In this document: in pieces, positions 1 through 8,524 of the stretch
Position numbering within the stretch: position 1 is the stretch's first letter
Layout of the letters: each line of letters begins with the position of its first letter
Assembly (NCBI GenBank): GCA_965658765.1
Contig: CBFHTO010000002.1
Coordinates: 1 to 64,000, forward strand
Length of the DNA stretch: 64,000 nucleotides
Reading direction: 5' to 3'
Origin: Glaciecola sp965658765
GTDB lineage: Bacteria; Pseudomonadota; Gammaproteobacteria; Enterobacterales; Alteromonadaceae
Position numbers and translations under genes: made by a program
Notes under the pieces: model-generated
Databases searched by the model: none
Told to the model about the DNA's origin: nothing
The model's input: the letters and a program-made list of their open reading frames with translations, nothing else

Positions 1-1088
1 TCATCAAAGGTACTTTTACCGTCCTCTATCATTCCATCTGCTGGCACCGTCTCTCCAGCCTTTACTAACACTATGTCGTCGATTTTCAGCTGCTTAGCCA
101 ATACAGAAACAGACTCTCCCTCATCAAGTCTATTTGCGGTCACAGGAATCAATTTAAGCATGTTGGAAGAAATCATAGAGGCCTTATGGCGTGAACGATG
201 CTCTAGATAGCGACTAATAAGCAAGAAGAAAATAAACATGCAGATAGACTCAAAATACACTTCGCCACTGCTTTTATTGACTGCGAGCACTCCTGCAATA
301 TAGGTTGCCGCTATTGCGATAGTAACCGGGACGTCCATATTAACGCTTTTATTTTGTAATGCTTTGATGGCACTGATATAGAAAATACTGCCTGAGTATA
401 AAACGACTGGTGTAGTGAGTATCAAGCTAACCGCGTTAAAGTAGTCAATTGCGTCTGCATCAATATTCCCCAAAATATCAAAATATTGACCCATCGCAAG
501 CATCATCACTTGCATAGTCATAATGCCTGCAAGACCTAATTTTTTAAGATAAGACTTTTGCTCATTTTTATATGAGGCTTCATGATTGTCTGCTTGGAAA
601 GGAAGAGACTCATAACCTATAGATTTTAGCCGAGACAGTACACCTGACAATTTTACAGCTTCGTCATTCCACGTCACCATAGCTCTACGCGCTGAAACAT
701 TGACTGAGACCTGCCGAATACCATCGAGTTTTGCTAATTGTTTTTCAATTAACCAGCCACAAGCCGCACACGTAATTCCTTCGACAGTCAACTGAATTTG
801 CTTGTTCTTGCCTTCATCAAATACAAACTCTTCTTGCAGTTCGGGCTCGTCATATACTGCTAATTGAGACATGGTGTTGGCAAGCGCTGCATCTCCGCGA
901 GCTGCAGGCTCTGTCCTAAATTCATAATAACTTTCTAAACCGTTATCAACGATTGCAGTGGCTACTGCTTGACAACCAGGGCAACAAGTAAACTTTGTAT
1001 TTTCATTTAGTGTAATTGGATACCGGTCGCCCTCTGTATTAGGCAAACCACAGTGGAAACAACAACCTTTTTCAATAGTTATAGCCAT
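1..1088 (-). CDS. ccoI: Copper-translocating P-type ATPase CcoI/FixI, N-terminal part (cut by window edge)
   Basis: This gene encodes the copper P-type ATPase that supplies Cu for cbb3 oxidase assembly in the inner membrane. About 362 codons are present, starting at ATG 1088, and the reading frame runs open off the left edge. The N-terminus has a Cys-rich segment (CCFHCGLPN, then FTCCPGCQ) typical of CcoI. A heavy-metal-binding motif GITCAAC follows near residues 104-110, then several hydrophobic segments. The visible part ends in the actuator domain at VPADGMIEDGKSTFD, so the phosphorylation (DKTGT) and ATP-binding domains lie outside the window. It starts 11 bases after ccoH. The neighbourhood fixes the substrate as copper for the oxidase; sequence alone would allow other Cu+ exporters of the CopA class. 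Confidence 0.93.
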   Translation of the reverse strand, partial: MAITIEKGCCFHCGLPNTEGDRYPITLNENTKFTCCPGCQAVATAIVDNGLESYYEFRTEPAARGDAALANTMSQLAVYDEPELQEEFVFDEGKNKQIQLTVEGITCAACGWLIEKQLAKLDGIRQVSVNVSARRAMVTWNDEAVKLSGVLSRLKSIGYESLPFQADNHEASYKNEQKSYLKKLGLAGIMTMQVMMLAMGQYFDILGNIDADAIDYFNAVSLILTTPVVLYSGSIFYISAIKALQNKSVNMDVPVTIAIAATYIAGVLAVNKSSGEVYFESICMFIFFLLISRYLEHRSRHKASMISSNMLKLIPVTANRLDEGESVSVLAKQLKIDDIVLVKAGETVPADGMIEDGKSTFD

Positions 1089-1099
1089 TTAATAACGCT

Positions 1100-1591
1100 C
1101 TACGGGTTAAATGAAAACGGCTTAGCCTGCGGAAGACTTACTCTGTCTTGTACTTTCCAACTTTCATCTAAGGGGGTTAAACGAATGCGCCATTTTCCCT
1201 TTATTTCAAATTCTTCATTACTTCGATAAACACCTGATGCATCTCGAGTTAAAAGTAATGTGATATCTTTTTCTTCTTGCGTTACATGAAAAAAATCCAA
1301 CTTCAAGGCTTCACCTGTGCTCGGTGCCCCGCTTAAAAAGGTAAGAGCAATCGCTCCTTTTCTTATGTCTAAGCTTGTTTTGACATTTAATTCTTTCGCT
1401 TTCTCTATTTTATCGAGACGAGCGTTTATGGTTTTACCTTCTTTATAGTAATCATCGACTACCATGCTATTTGTGCCGTCAGTTGCAAGTCTAATGACCT
1501 GTGAACCCACGATCAATGACGAAGTAGGTATGGCGATTAGGAACCAAGGCCAAAATTGCTTGTACCAAGGTTTAGTATCGTTATCTTGCAT
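1100..1591 (-). CDS. ccoH: FixH/CcoH family cbb3 oxidase assembly protein
   Basis: This is a 163-residue single-span membrane protein of the FixH family, needed for maturation of cbb3 oxidase. It has a transmembrane segment near the N-terminus (WPWFLIAIPTSSLIVGSQVI), then the conserved VDDYYKEGKTIN motif, and a periplasmic beta-rich domain. The frame stays open upstream to 1639, but the ATG at 1591 is preferred. It has an AAAGG ribosome site just upstream, and the longer form would read through the ccoP terminator hairpin. It lies between ccoP and ccoI. No ccoG/fixG gene sits in front of it, unlike the common ccoGHIS order. Confidence 0.9.
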   Translation of the reverse strand: MQDNDTKPWYKQFWPWFLIAIPTSSLIVGSQVIRLATDGTNSMVVDDYYKEGKTINARLDKIEKAKELNVKTSLDIRKGAIALTFLSGAPSTGEALKLDFFHVTQEEKDITLLLTRDASGVYRSNEEFEIKGKWRIRLTPLDESWKVQDRVSLPQAKPFSFNP

Positions 1592-1637
1592 GATAAGCCT
1601 TTGTTTTAAATAATTAAAAAACACTGTAAATGTACAC

Positions 1638-1665
1638 AAAAAAGCCCCGTAAAACGAGGCTTTTT
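1638..1665 (-). terminator. Rho-independent terminator after ccoNOQP
   Basis: The minus-strand transcript forms an 11-bp stem (AAAAAGCCTCG / CGGGGCTTTTT, with one G-U pair) and a short UUUA-type loop, followed by a run of T. It lies 40 bases past the ccoP stop codon. It separates the structural oxidase genes from the assembly genes ccoHI. Confidence 0.8.
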
Positions 1666-1704
1666 ACTAATTTCACACGCGAAATTTATCGTTTTAGACG
1701 AAGT

Positions 1705-2658
1705 CTATTTGGATAAACTGTACACGTAAGATGCAACAACGTGTACCTTATCTTCGCCTAAAGTTTCTTTAAACGCTGGCATAACACCGTTTCTACCATA
1801 ATATAAGGTTTCAGTTACCGCGCGCTCACTGCCGCCATAGAGCCAAATGTTATCGGTTAGGTTAGGGGCACCAATCATTTGATTACCTTTTCCATCCATA
1901 CCGTGGCAAGCCGCACACGCCATAAACCGAGTTTTTCCAGCGTTAGCAAGATTTTGGTCAACTTCACGTCCGCTCAAACTAAGAGTGTACGCTACGACTT
2001 CATCGACACCTTGCTCACCGAAGCTAGCCAACCAGCCAGGCATTGCTCCGCGACGGCCATTAATCAAAGTTTCTTTGATTTTCGCACCGGTGCCGCCATA
2101 TAACCAATCATTATCGGTTAAGTTAGGAAAACCACCACGTTGACCTCGTGCATCAGAGCCGTGACACTGAGCACAATTTTGAATGAATAAACGTTTACCA
2201 ACTTGAAGTGCTTCTGGATTATTTGCAAGCTCTTCAATAGGCACTTTTGCATATTCTTCAAAAATGGGATCAAATTTTTCTTGTGCGATACGAACTTCTT
2301 CAGCGTATTCGTTCAAATTACCTGCATCAATATCTTTTGCCAGCTCAGCTTTCGATTGTTCAAGTGTCTGAACGTTCTGGTTAGAGCTTTCCCATCCTAA
2401 TAGTCCTTTAAAGGTAAATCCTAGGCCAGGGTAGGCGATTAGATATAAAACGCCCCAAACCATGGTGATATAAAATAATATCGTCCACCAGTTTGGAAGT
2501 TGATTGTTTAATTCCACGATCCCATCAAAACCGTGGTCCATTTCTGCTCCTTCTTCAACGCCTGTTTTATTTGCAAGCGTCCATCTGAGCAAGAGGTAGC
2601 ACCCTAAAATAGTGCCAAGTGTTATTACACTTATCCAAATTGTCCAAAACATAGTCAT
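1705..2658 (-). CDS. ccoP: cbb3-type cytochrome c oxidase subunit III (diheme CcoP)
   Basis: CcoP is the diheme c-type subunit that passes electrons from soluble cytochrome c or the quinol pathway to CcoO/CcoN. The 317-residue protein has two N-terminal membrane spans (around residues 3-25 and 58-80), as in the larger CcoP class. Two cytochrome c domains follow, with heme motifs CAQCH and CAACH and downstream Met ligands in the MPGW and MPAF segments. An AGGAG ribosome site lies inside the end of ccoQ, 10 bases before the ATG. It is the last structural gene of the oxidase operon and is followed by a terminator. Confidence 0.97.
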   Translation of the reverse strand: MTMFWTIWISVITLGTILGCYLLLRWTLANKTGVEEGAEMDHGFDGIVELNNQLPNWWTILFYITMVWGVLYLIAYPGLGFTFKGLLGWESSNQNVQTLEQSKAELAKDIDAGNLNEYAEEVRIAQEKFDPIFEEYAKVPIEELANNPEALQVGKRLFIQNCAQCHGSDARGQRGGFPNLTDNDWLYGGTGAKIKETLINGRRGAMPGWLASFGEQGVDEVVAYTLSLSGREVDQNLANAGKTRFMACAACHGMDGKGNQMIGAPNLTDNIWLYGGSERAVTETLYYGRNGVMPAFKETLGEDKVHVVASYVYSLSK

Positions 2659-2662
2659 TTGA

Positions 2663-2845
2663 TTATGACTCCTGATCTTTTTTACTTAACTTATCGTCGT
2701 CGTTTTTTTGTTCATCTGCGAAGATGATATTTGCAGCCTCGTCATACTTCTTTTTGTTGCGGCCGTTAAACGCCCACCAAACAACACCAATGAAGCACAC
2801 AAATACGACAACCGTGAATATACTGCCTACAATGCCTTGATCCAT
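2663..2845 (-). CDS. ccoQ: cbb3-type oxidase small subunit CcoQ
   Basis: This 60-residue protein has one N-terminal membrane span (IVGSIFTVVVFVCFIGVVWW) and a short charged cytoplasmic tail with many Asp and Lys. That is the usual form of CcoQ/FixQ, which stabilises the interaction of CcoP with the CcoNO core. It sits between ccoO and ccoP with only 13- and 4-base gaps, so co-translation is likely. Identification rests on size, topology and position, since the family is poorly conserved in sequence. Confidence 0.93.
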   Translation of the reverse strand: MDQGIVGSIFTVVVFVCFIGVVWWAFNGRNKKKYDEAANIIFADEQKNDDDKLSKKDQES

Positions 2846-2858
2846 TATCAGCGACCAA

Positions 2859-3464
2859 TCACTTTAAATGGGTTCCGAGTGACTGCAAGTATGCAATGAT
2901 TGCTTCCATTTCGGTCTTACCCTCAACGTCGGCTTTTGCATTTGCGATGTCCTCGTCGGTGTATGGCACACCAAGCATTCTATTCACTTCTAATTTCTTG
3001 GCGGTATCTTCACCAGTAAGCACATTTTCTGCTAACCAAGGATAACCAGGCATATTAGATTCAGGCACAACATTTCTTGGATTTATCAAATGTACACGAT
3101 GCCATTCATCACTATAACGCCCACCAACTCTTGCTAAGTCAGGACCAGTTCGTTTTGAGCCCCAAAGGAAGGGTCTCTCCCAAACAGACTCGCCAGCAAC
3201 AGAATAGTGTCCATAACGTTCCGTTTCTGCTCTGAATGGACGGATCATTTGGCTGTGACAACCAACGCATCCTTCGCGAATATAAATATCGCGACCTTCC
3301 ATTTCTAGTGCAGTATATGGACGTAAGCCTTTTACTGGTTCTAATACTTGCTGTTGAAACATAAGCGGTAATATTTGAGCCATCGCACCAAAGCTTATCG
3401 CTATCAGAATCAATATGGTCAAAAGACCAACATTTTTTTCAATTAACTCATGTGGATTTTTCAT
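2859..3464 (-). CDS. ccoO: cbb3-type cytochrome c oxidase subunit II (monoheme CcoO)
   Basis: CcoO is the membrane-anchored monoheme cytochrome c that hands electrons to CcoN. The 201-residue sequence has an N-terminal anchor (LLTILILIAISFGAMAQILP). The family hallmark GREIYIREGC-type stretch appears here as GRDIYIREGCVGCHSQ with heme motif CVGCH, followed by FLWGSKRTGPDLARVG and a Met-ligand segment NMPGYPWL. The start ATG overlaps the ccoN stop by one base (TAATG), which suggests translational coupling. Confidence 0.97.
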   Translation of the reverse strand: MKNPHELIEKNVGLLTILILIAISFGAMAQILPLMFQQQVLEPVKGLRPYTALEMEGRDIYIREGCVGCHSQMIRPFRAETERYGHYSVAGESVWERPFLWGSKRTGPDLARVGGRYSDEWHRVHLINPRNVVPESNMPGYPWLAENVLTGEDTAKKLEVNRMLGVPYTDEDIANAKADVEGKTEMEAIIAYLQSLGTHLK

Positions 3465-4909
3465 TAGTTGGCTGCTCCTAACGCGACTTGATCACCAGGC
3501 GTGTTTTCTTCAGTTTTTGGTGCAGTAACTGTTTTGAAAACGTTATAAGCCATAATCAACATACCGGCGACAACAAATAAACCACCGATGAATCGAACGA
3601 TATAGAAAGGTTTAGACGCTTCTAGTGATTCAACGAAAGAGTAAGTTAAAGTACCGTCAGAGTTCACAGCTCTCCACATCATTCCTTGAAGTACACCAGA
3701 CATCCACATTGCGACGATGTATAAAACTACGCCTATGGTTGCTAGCCAGAAATGAACGTTAATAAGTTTAATGCTATGCATTTTGGGCTGACCGAAAAGA
3801 ATAGGGACTAAGTGGTAAATTGAACCAATAGACACCATTGCAACCCAACCTAAGGCACCAGAGTGAACATGACCAACCGTCCAATCAGTGTAATGCGATA
3901 GCGCATTTACTGTTTTTATTGCCATCATTGGGCCTTCGAAGGTAGACATACCATAAAAAGACAATGAAACAATAAGGAAACGTAAGATAGGGTCGGTGCG
4001 TAGCTTATGCCAAGCGCCAGATAGGGTCATTATTCCATTTATCATGCCGCCCCACGAAGGTACGAACAATATAACAGACATCACCATGCCTAGAGACTGA
4101 GTCCAGTCTGGAAGGGCTGTATAATGAAGATGGTGAGGACCCGCCCAGATGTATAATGAAACAAGTGCCCAGAAGTGAACAATTGATAAACGGTATGAAT
4201 ACACCGGTCGGCCAGCTTGTTTAGGTACGAAATAGTACATCATGCCTAAGAAACCAGCTGTAAGGAAGAAGCCAACCGCGTTGTGTCCGTACCACCATTG
4301 CATCATCGCATCAACCGCACCCGCGTATAACGAATAAGACTTGAAGAAGGTGACAGGTACGGCCATGCTGTTACCGATATGCAGTACAGCAACCGTCAAC
4401 ATAAACGCGCCTAAGAACCAATTGGCAACATAAATATGAGAGGTTTTTCGTACCACCAATGTTCCGAAGAAATTGACGATATATGCAACCCATACCAGCG
4501 TAATCAATATATCAATTGGCCACTCTAGCTCAGCATATTCTTTACTGCCAGTGATACCGAACGGCAGTGTAAGCACTGCTGCTACGATAACGGCTTGCCA
4601 TCCCCAAAAGGTAAAGGCTGCTAATTTGTCTGAGAATAGTCGAACCTGACAGGTACGTTGCACGATGTAATAGCTAGTTGCAAACAGTGCACATCCACCA
4701 AATGCAAAAATAACCGCGTTGGTGTGTAAAGGACGAAGACGAGAGTAGGTTAACCATGGAAGGTCAAAATTAAGGGCTGGTGCAAATAATTGCGCCGCAA
4801 TTAAGACCCCTAATGCCATTCCGATGATGCCCCATACAACCGTCATGATTGTAAATTGCCTAACTACTTTATAATTGTAATCAGGTTGAACTTGGCTTGT
4901 TTCACTCAT
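3464..4909 (-). CDS. ccoN: cbb3-type cytochrome c oxidase subunit I (CcoN)
   Basis: CcoN is the catalytic heme-copper subunit that reduces oxygen to water and pumps protons in low-oxygen respiration. The 481 residues form about 12 membrane spans, the normal length for the family. Conserved His-bearing stretches include RPLHTNAVIFAFGG (low-spin heme), WWYGHNAVGFFLTAGF and GPHHLHYTALPDW (Cu-B and active site), and TDWTVGHVHSGALGW (heme ligands). It is the first gene of ccoNOQP. A well-formed FNR-type site lies about 170 bases upstream, consistent with induction when oxygen is low. Confidence 0.98.
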   Translation of the reverse strand: MSETSQVQPDYNYKVVRQFTIMTVVWGIIGMALGVLIAAQLFAPALNFDLPWLTYSRLRPLHTNAVIFAFGGCALFATSYYIVQRTCQVRLFSDKLAAFTFWGWQAVIVAAVLTLPFGITGSKEYAELEWPIDILITLVWVAYIVNFFGTLVVRKTSHIYVANWFLGAFMLTVAVLHIGNSMAVPVTFFKSYSLYAGAVDAMMQWWYGHNAVGFFLTAGFLGMMYYFVPKQAGRPVYSYRLSIVHFWALVSLYIWAGPHHLHYTALPDWTQSLGMVMSVILFVPSWGGMINGIMTLSGAWHKLRTDPILRFLIVSLSFYGMSTFEGPMMAIKTVNALSHYTDWTVGHVHSGALGWVAMVSIGSIYHLVPILFGQPKMHSIKLINVHFWLATIGVVLYIVAMWMSGVLQGMMWRAVNSDGTLTYSFVESLEASKPFYIVRFIGGLFVVAGMLIMAYNVFKTVTAPKTEENTPGDQVALGAAN

Positions 4910-5078
4910 TATAAAAACTTCCGCGTCGAGAAATAATTTAAACCCTAACTAGTGTTGATTTTACTTAAGCATGTATCGTCCTAGTTGAGTGGGGCGAAGA
5001 AGCAAAGTAAACTCGGCACTTGTCAAAGCAGGATATTAATGTTTTTAAATACAAAAAGATAGGCAAGTTAGGCTTCGC

Positions 5079-5092
5079 TTGATCTTAGTCAA
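5079..5092. promoter_or_regulatory. Putative FNR/Anr box in the ccoN / 5120 divergent region
   Basis: TTGATCTTAGTCAA matches the FNR consensus TTGAT-N4-ATCAA at 9 of 10 informative bases. It lies about 170 bases upstream of ccoN and 28 bases from the plus-strand gene. Control of cbb3 oxidase genes by FNR-type regulators is well established, so ccoN is the likelier target. The transcription start was not determined. Confidence 0.55.
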
Positions 5093-5119
5093 TAAAGCAA
5101 ACTTTACGGTTAAAAAATT

Positions 5120-5599
5120 GTGAATAAATCAAAAAAATGGTTCCATACAGCGCTCTTCGGATGCCTTGTTTTTACTGCCTTTGCGGGGGTTTATTTTGGA
5201 AATGTAAATGAGAAGTTAAATAAATCTAATGAATGTTTACTGGATTCTCTTGCTTGTCATTACGAATTTGAGGGCAAATACTTTAGTCTTATATTTGAAC
5301 AAGTACCACAAACCGAAGAGGAATTATTCATACGCTTTGACCTACCAGAAAATTACAGAGTTAAAAACGCATGGATCGAAGGCATTAATATGTACATGGG
5401 AAAATCCCCTGTCATATTCGATGATTCACCTCAGCGAGGTGTTACGTTTTTGGGGAGTTGTAACTTAGATACGATGCAATGGGCCTTATATGTCAAACTT
5501 GAGAAACTTAACGCGGACCCAATAAATCAAGAACAAAATGAAAAAACGGAAAACAATAAAATATTTTCCGTTTTATTTACCACCAGTAACAGCGAATAA
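5120..5599 (+). CDS. Hypothetical single-span membrane protein divergent from ccoN
   Basis: I do not recognise this 159-residue protein. It starts with GTG and has one N-terminal membrane segment (around residues 9-26) after a basic MNKSKKW lead, so the rest is probably periplasmic. The outer domain is acidic and mixed, with two cysteines (CLLDSLAC) and another near GSCNLDT. Its place, divergent from ccoN and sharing the FNR-box region, suggests a link to respiration or oxidase function, but nothing in the sequence shows a reaction. Its last codons contain the hairpin that also terminates the convergent bfr genes. Confidence 0.7.
   Translation: MNKSKKWFHTALFGCLVFTAFAGVYFGNVNEKLNKSNECLLDSLACHYEFEGKYFSLIFEQVPQTEEELFIRFDLPENYRVKNAWIEGINMYMGKSPVIFDDSPQRGVTFLGSCNLDTMQWALYVKLEKLNADPINQEQNEKTENNKIFSVLFTTSNSE
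5543..5574. terminator. Bidirectional hairpin inside the end of the 5120 gene
   Basis: A perfect 11-bp inverted repeat (AAAACGGAAAA / TTTTCCGTTTT) has a 10-base loop. On the minus strand it is followed by TTTTTTCATTTT. It lies just past the stop of the bfr gene ending at 5602, so it probably terminates the bfr operon while overlapping the coding end of the convergent gene. Confidence 0.7.
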
Positions 5600-5601
5600 T
5601 T

Positions 5602-6069
5602 TTACATTTGTGATTGTAAGTAGTTAGGCAGCCCAAGACGTTTAATAAGGCCAAGTTGTTGCTCTAACCAGTGTGCATGGTCCATTTCCGTATCTTCAAG
5701 TAATACCATGAGCATATCTCGACTCACATAATCTTGCTCGGTTTCACAAATAGCTATGACTTCTTTGAGCTTTGCGGCCACTTCGTATTCTACGCGCAAA
5801 TCACTTTCGAGCATATCGGGGACTTCTGAACCAATTTTTAGTCCGGTTCTAGTTTGCATGTCGGGAGTGCCACCTAAAAACAACATGCGCTCTATTAACT
5901 TTGTCGCATGGCCTTTTTCGTCATCAAACTCATGGTCAATGCGCTCATAAAGTTTATTTAAACCCCAATCAAGATACATTTGCGAATGAACAAAATATTG
6001 ATCCATTGCAGCTAGTTCATACCCTAGTAGGCTGTTTAATCCCGCAATTACGTTTGAGTTACCTTCCAT
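5602..6069 (-). CDS. bfr: Bacterioferritin subunit with ferroxidase centre, lacking the heme Met
   Basis: This is an iron-storage 24-mer subunit of 155 residues. The di-iron ferroxidase residues are present: E18, Y25, E51, H54, E94, and an ExxH pair at E128/H131 (shifted by one relative to E. coli). The heme-ligand position 52 is Lys instead of Met (DDEKGHA), so this subunit probably cannot bind heme by itself. It lies 3 bases after the second bacterioferritin gene, which has the opposite set of residues. The two together resemble the paired bacterioferritins of Neisseria and Pseudomonas, where the subunits can mix. Both sit behind a Fur-like site. Confidence 0.94.
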   Translation of the reverse strand: MEGNSNVIAGLNSLLGYELAAMDQYFVHSQMYLDWGLNKLYERIDHEFDDEKGHATKLIERMLFLGGTPDMQTRTGLKIGSEVPDMLESDLRVEYEVAAKLKEVIAICETEQDYVSRDMLMVLLEDTEMDHAHWLEQQLGLIKRLGLPNYLQSQM

Positions 6070-6072
6070 AAT

Positions 6073-6543
6073 TTATTCCTCAACCTGGCTTTGTAAATAG
6101 TTCTCGATGCCCAATTGCTCTATCTGATAATGCTGTGTTTCGAGCCAATCGGCATACTCTTCTTCGTATTCTAATATTTCACTTAATATATCGCGACTTA
6201 CGTAATCTTGAGTTTGCTCGCAGATAGCAATCGCTTGTTTTAATTTGGGGATTTGTTCCATCTCAAATTTTAAATCACACGCAAGCGATTCAGGCGTATC
6301 CTCGCCGATAAATAATTTACCGAGCATTTGAAGGTTCGGTAGCCCTTCTAAAAATAAAATACGCTCAATAAGTTTGTCAGCTTGTTTCATATCATCTATC
6401 GATTTTTTATAAGCCGCTTTGTTGAGGCCTTCTAAGCCCCAGTTTTTATGCATTCTAGAGTGCAAAAAGTATTGATTGATGGACGTGAGTTCGATTGTCA
6501 GCATTTCGTTTAATGCTTTAATTACGTCTGGAGAGCCTTGCAT
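6073..6543 (-). CDS. bfr: Bacterioferritin subunit with heme Met52, degenerate ferroxidase centre
   Basis: This is a 156-residue bacterioferritin, first gene of a two-gene operon. It keeps the heme axial ligand M52 in the stretch SIDDMKQAD, and also E18, Y25, E94 and E127. Two ferroxidase histidines are replaced: H54 is Gln and H130 is Tyr, and E51 is Asp. It should therefore bind heme at subunit interfaces but oxidise iron poorly alone. The neighbour ending at 5602 supplies the intact ferroxidase site. Residue numbers match the E. coli protein without gaps up to position 135. Confidence 0.94.
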   Translation of the reverse strand: MQGSPDVIKALNEMLTIELTSINQYFLHSRMHKNWGLEGLNKAAYKKSIDDMKQADKLIERILFLEGLPNLQMLGKLFIGEDTPESLACDLKFEMEQIPKLKQAIAICEQTQDYVSRDILSEILEYEEEYADWLETQHYQIEQLGIENYLQSQVEE

Positions 6544-6647
6544 ATTGAGTACCTTAATCTGTCAGATTCTAATAACTACGATAGTATAGCATTAGATAGT
6601 ATCGTTCGATAGAAATCGTGTGTATTTCCTTTGTTTATCAATAAGAT

Positions 6648-6666
6648 AAAAAAGATAATCATTCTT
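6648..6666. promoter_or_regulatory. Putative Fur box upstream of the bfr pair
   Basis: The 19 bases around GATAATCATT match the Fur consensus GATAATGATAATCATTATC at about 14 positions, including an uninterrupted 10-base core. The site is about 105 bases before the first bfr start codon. Iron-linked control of bacterioferritin genes is known in many proteobacteria. Confidence 0.5.
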
Positions 6667-6733
6667 ATTTACAACTTACAATGATATGAATAATAAGGAA
6701 GCGAGGTCCATTAAAATAATTAAATTCATAGAC

Positions 6734-8329
6734 TTACTGATTAAGTTGAGTTTCTTTCATTTTAATTTTTTCAAGTAAATTTATGCTCTCTTCAGCGAAA
6801 CCTAAGCCTGCGTCTGTGAAAAAGTTAAATACTTTATCGACACCTCTGTCCATAAGGGGCTGTACTTCGTCCTCATATCTCGCAATAGCAGCAATCTTTC
6901 CGGAATAACCTGAACTGCGCAATTGCAATGTGATGTTTCCAGAATCTTCGATGGCAGGCAGTGCTAATAAAACAAGACGTACGTTAGAAATGTCGATATT
7001 GTCCCATAAATCAATGTTTTCACCATCACCCAATATCGCATTTTGATTATCAGTACTCAGTTTCGCCACTTTTTCGCTGTCGGCATCCATTCCCCAAACA
7101 CGTCTACCCATCGTTTTATTGAGGGCTTTAAATGCGCCTTTACCGACTCGGCCCATGCCAATGACAAGGATTTCTGCATCACTCATACAAGGATATTGGT
7201 CTTCGAGTAGGGCATATTTAGATTCGAATGGTTTCAGACTCTCTTTGTGTTTGTTGTATTGATAATGAGATTTTCTGTACAGAAGACTGGTCACCAAAAA
7301 GGAAAACGATACGGCTAACGCAACAATAACAAGCCACTCATTGCTCAACATACCGGTTGACACCGCAACCGCCATTACGATAAGTCCAAATTCACTGTAG
7401 TTGGACATAACGAGGCTAGACAAAAAAGAAGTTCTAGCTCGAAGTTTAAACCCGATAAAAAAGGTAAAAAATAGTAAAAATTTAAATGGCAATAGTACAG
7501 CAAAGAATAGTGCAACGAGGGTCATTTCAAGGTTGGGTAGGGCACTTAGCCCGATTGTAAGGAAAAAGCCAATTAAAAATAGATCTTTAAATCCTAATAG
7601 CGACTTTGCTAGTTCAGATGCCTTGCTACTTTTAGCCAACATAATGCCCATAATTAGTGCGCCCAAATCGCCTTTAACGCCAACTAGCGTAAACAAATAG
7701 TAGCCACCCAAGGCAAAAACTAAGCCGCTTAATGGAAGTAACTCTCCATGGCCTGCTTCTTCAAGAAGTTTTCGTAACAGTGGGATAAGAGGGATGAGTA
7801 AAAACAATAACAATGCATATATTGATGGTAATTTCCCGGTTGCCGCAACTAAGAATATTACGGCGAAAATATCTTGCATTATAAGTATACCGATCGCTAC
7901 TCGACCATGTCGCGTTTTACTCTCACCTGATTCTTCAAGAATTTTTACGACGCAAACGGTAGAGCTAAAACTGAATGCGAAACCGATGAGTGCGGCTTGA
8001 GCTAAGCTGAGTTCAGTAAAATAGGGCAAACCCACTGAAATTAATACAAGCGTGACTAAACTACAAAAAGCAATCCATAAAAGAGTATGCCCTATGCTTG
8101 CCAGCCAAATTTCAGACTTTGCTAAATCTTTAATATTTAGTTTTAAGCCGATAGTAAATAACATAATGGTTATGCCCAAATCGGCAATAGAAACTAAAGT
8201 GTCATTACTTTCAAAGCCCATAATATTTAGAGCAAAACCTGCGATCAAATAGCCGATTAATGGTGGAAGCCTAACGAGCTTGCAACAAAAACCAAAGATA
8301 AAAGCAACGAGGAGAAGGGAGAATTCCAT
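6734..8329 (-). CDS. CPA2-family cation:proton antiporter with TrkA-N domain (Kef-like)
   Basis: This 531-residue inner-membrane protein resembles KefB/KefC/YbaL. The first 375 residues carry about 12 membrane spans of the Na+/H+ exchanger fold (for example LPPLIGYLIAGFALN and GDLGALIMGIMLAKSS). A cytosolic TrkA-N (RCK) domain follows from about residue 385, with the nucleotide-binding stretch VIGMGRVGKGAF. It most likely exchanges K+ or Na+ for protons under nucleotide control. No KefF/KefG-type ancillary gene is adjacent, so assignment to the glutathione-gated subgroup is not supported. It is transcribed alone. Confidence 0.88.
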   Translation of the reverse strand: MEFSLLLVAFIFGFCCKLVRLPPLIGYLIAGFALNIMGFESNDTLVSIADLGITIMLFTIGLKLNIKDLAKSEIWLASIGHTLLWIAFCSLVTLVLISVGLPYFTELSLAQAALIGFAFSFSSTVCVVKILEESGESKTRHGRVAIGILIMQDIFAVIFLVAATGKLPSIYALLLFLLIPLIPLLRKLLEEAGHGELLPLSGLVFALGGYYLFTLVGVKGDLGALIMGIMLAKSSKASELAKSLLGFKDLFLIGFFLTIGLSALPNLEMTLVALFFAVLLPFKFLLFFTFFIGFKLRARTSFLSSLVMSNYSEFGLIVMAVAVSTGMLSNEWLVIVALAVSFSFLVTSLLYRKSHYQYNKHKESLKPFESKYALLEDQYPCMSDAEILVIGMGRVGKGAFKALNKTMGRRVWGMDADSEKVAKLSTDNQNAILGDGENIDLWDNIDISNVRLVLLALPAIEDSGNITLQLRSSGYSGKIAAIARYEDEVQPLMDRGVDKVFNFFTDAGLGFAEESINLLEKIKMKETQLNQ

Positions 8330-8524
8330 TTAAACGCTATATTTGAGAACTTTTACTTATGGTCACAAAAAAAGAACGACATAGCAATAATATAAACTAA
8401 GCATAATAGTTGATATTTTGTTAAAACCTTTGGGGCCTAAGCAAAGTTATTAAGTAATCTTAAAGTTATTGTTCGCTTTACTGACTTGCACTACGGGAAA
8501 ATGATAAGCGATAGCTTCGATAGC

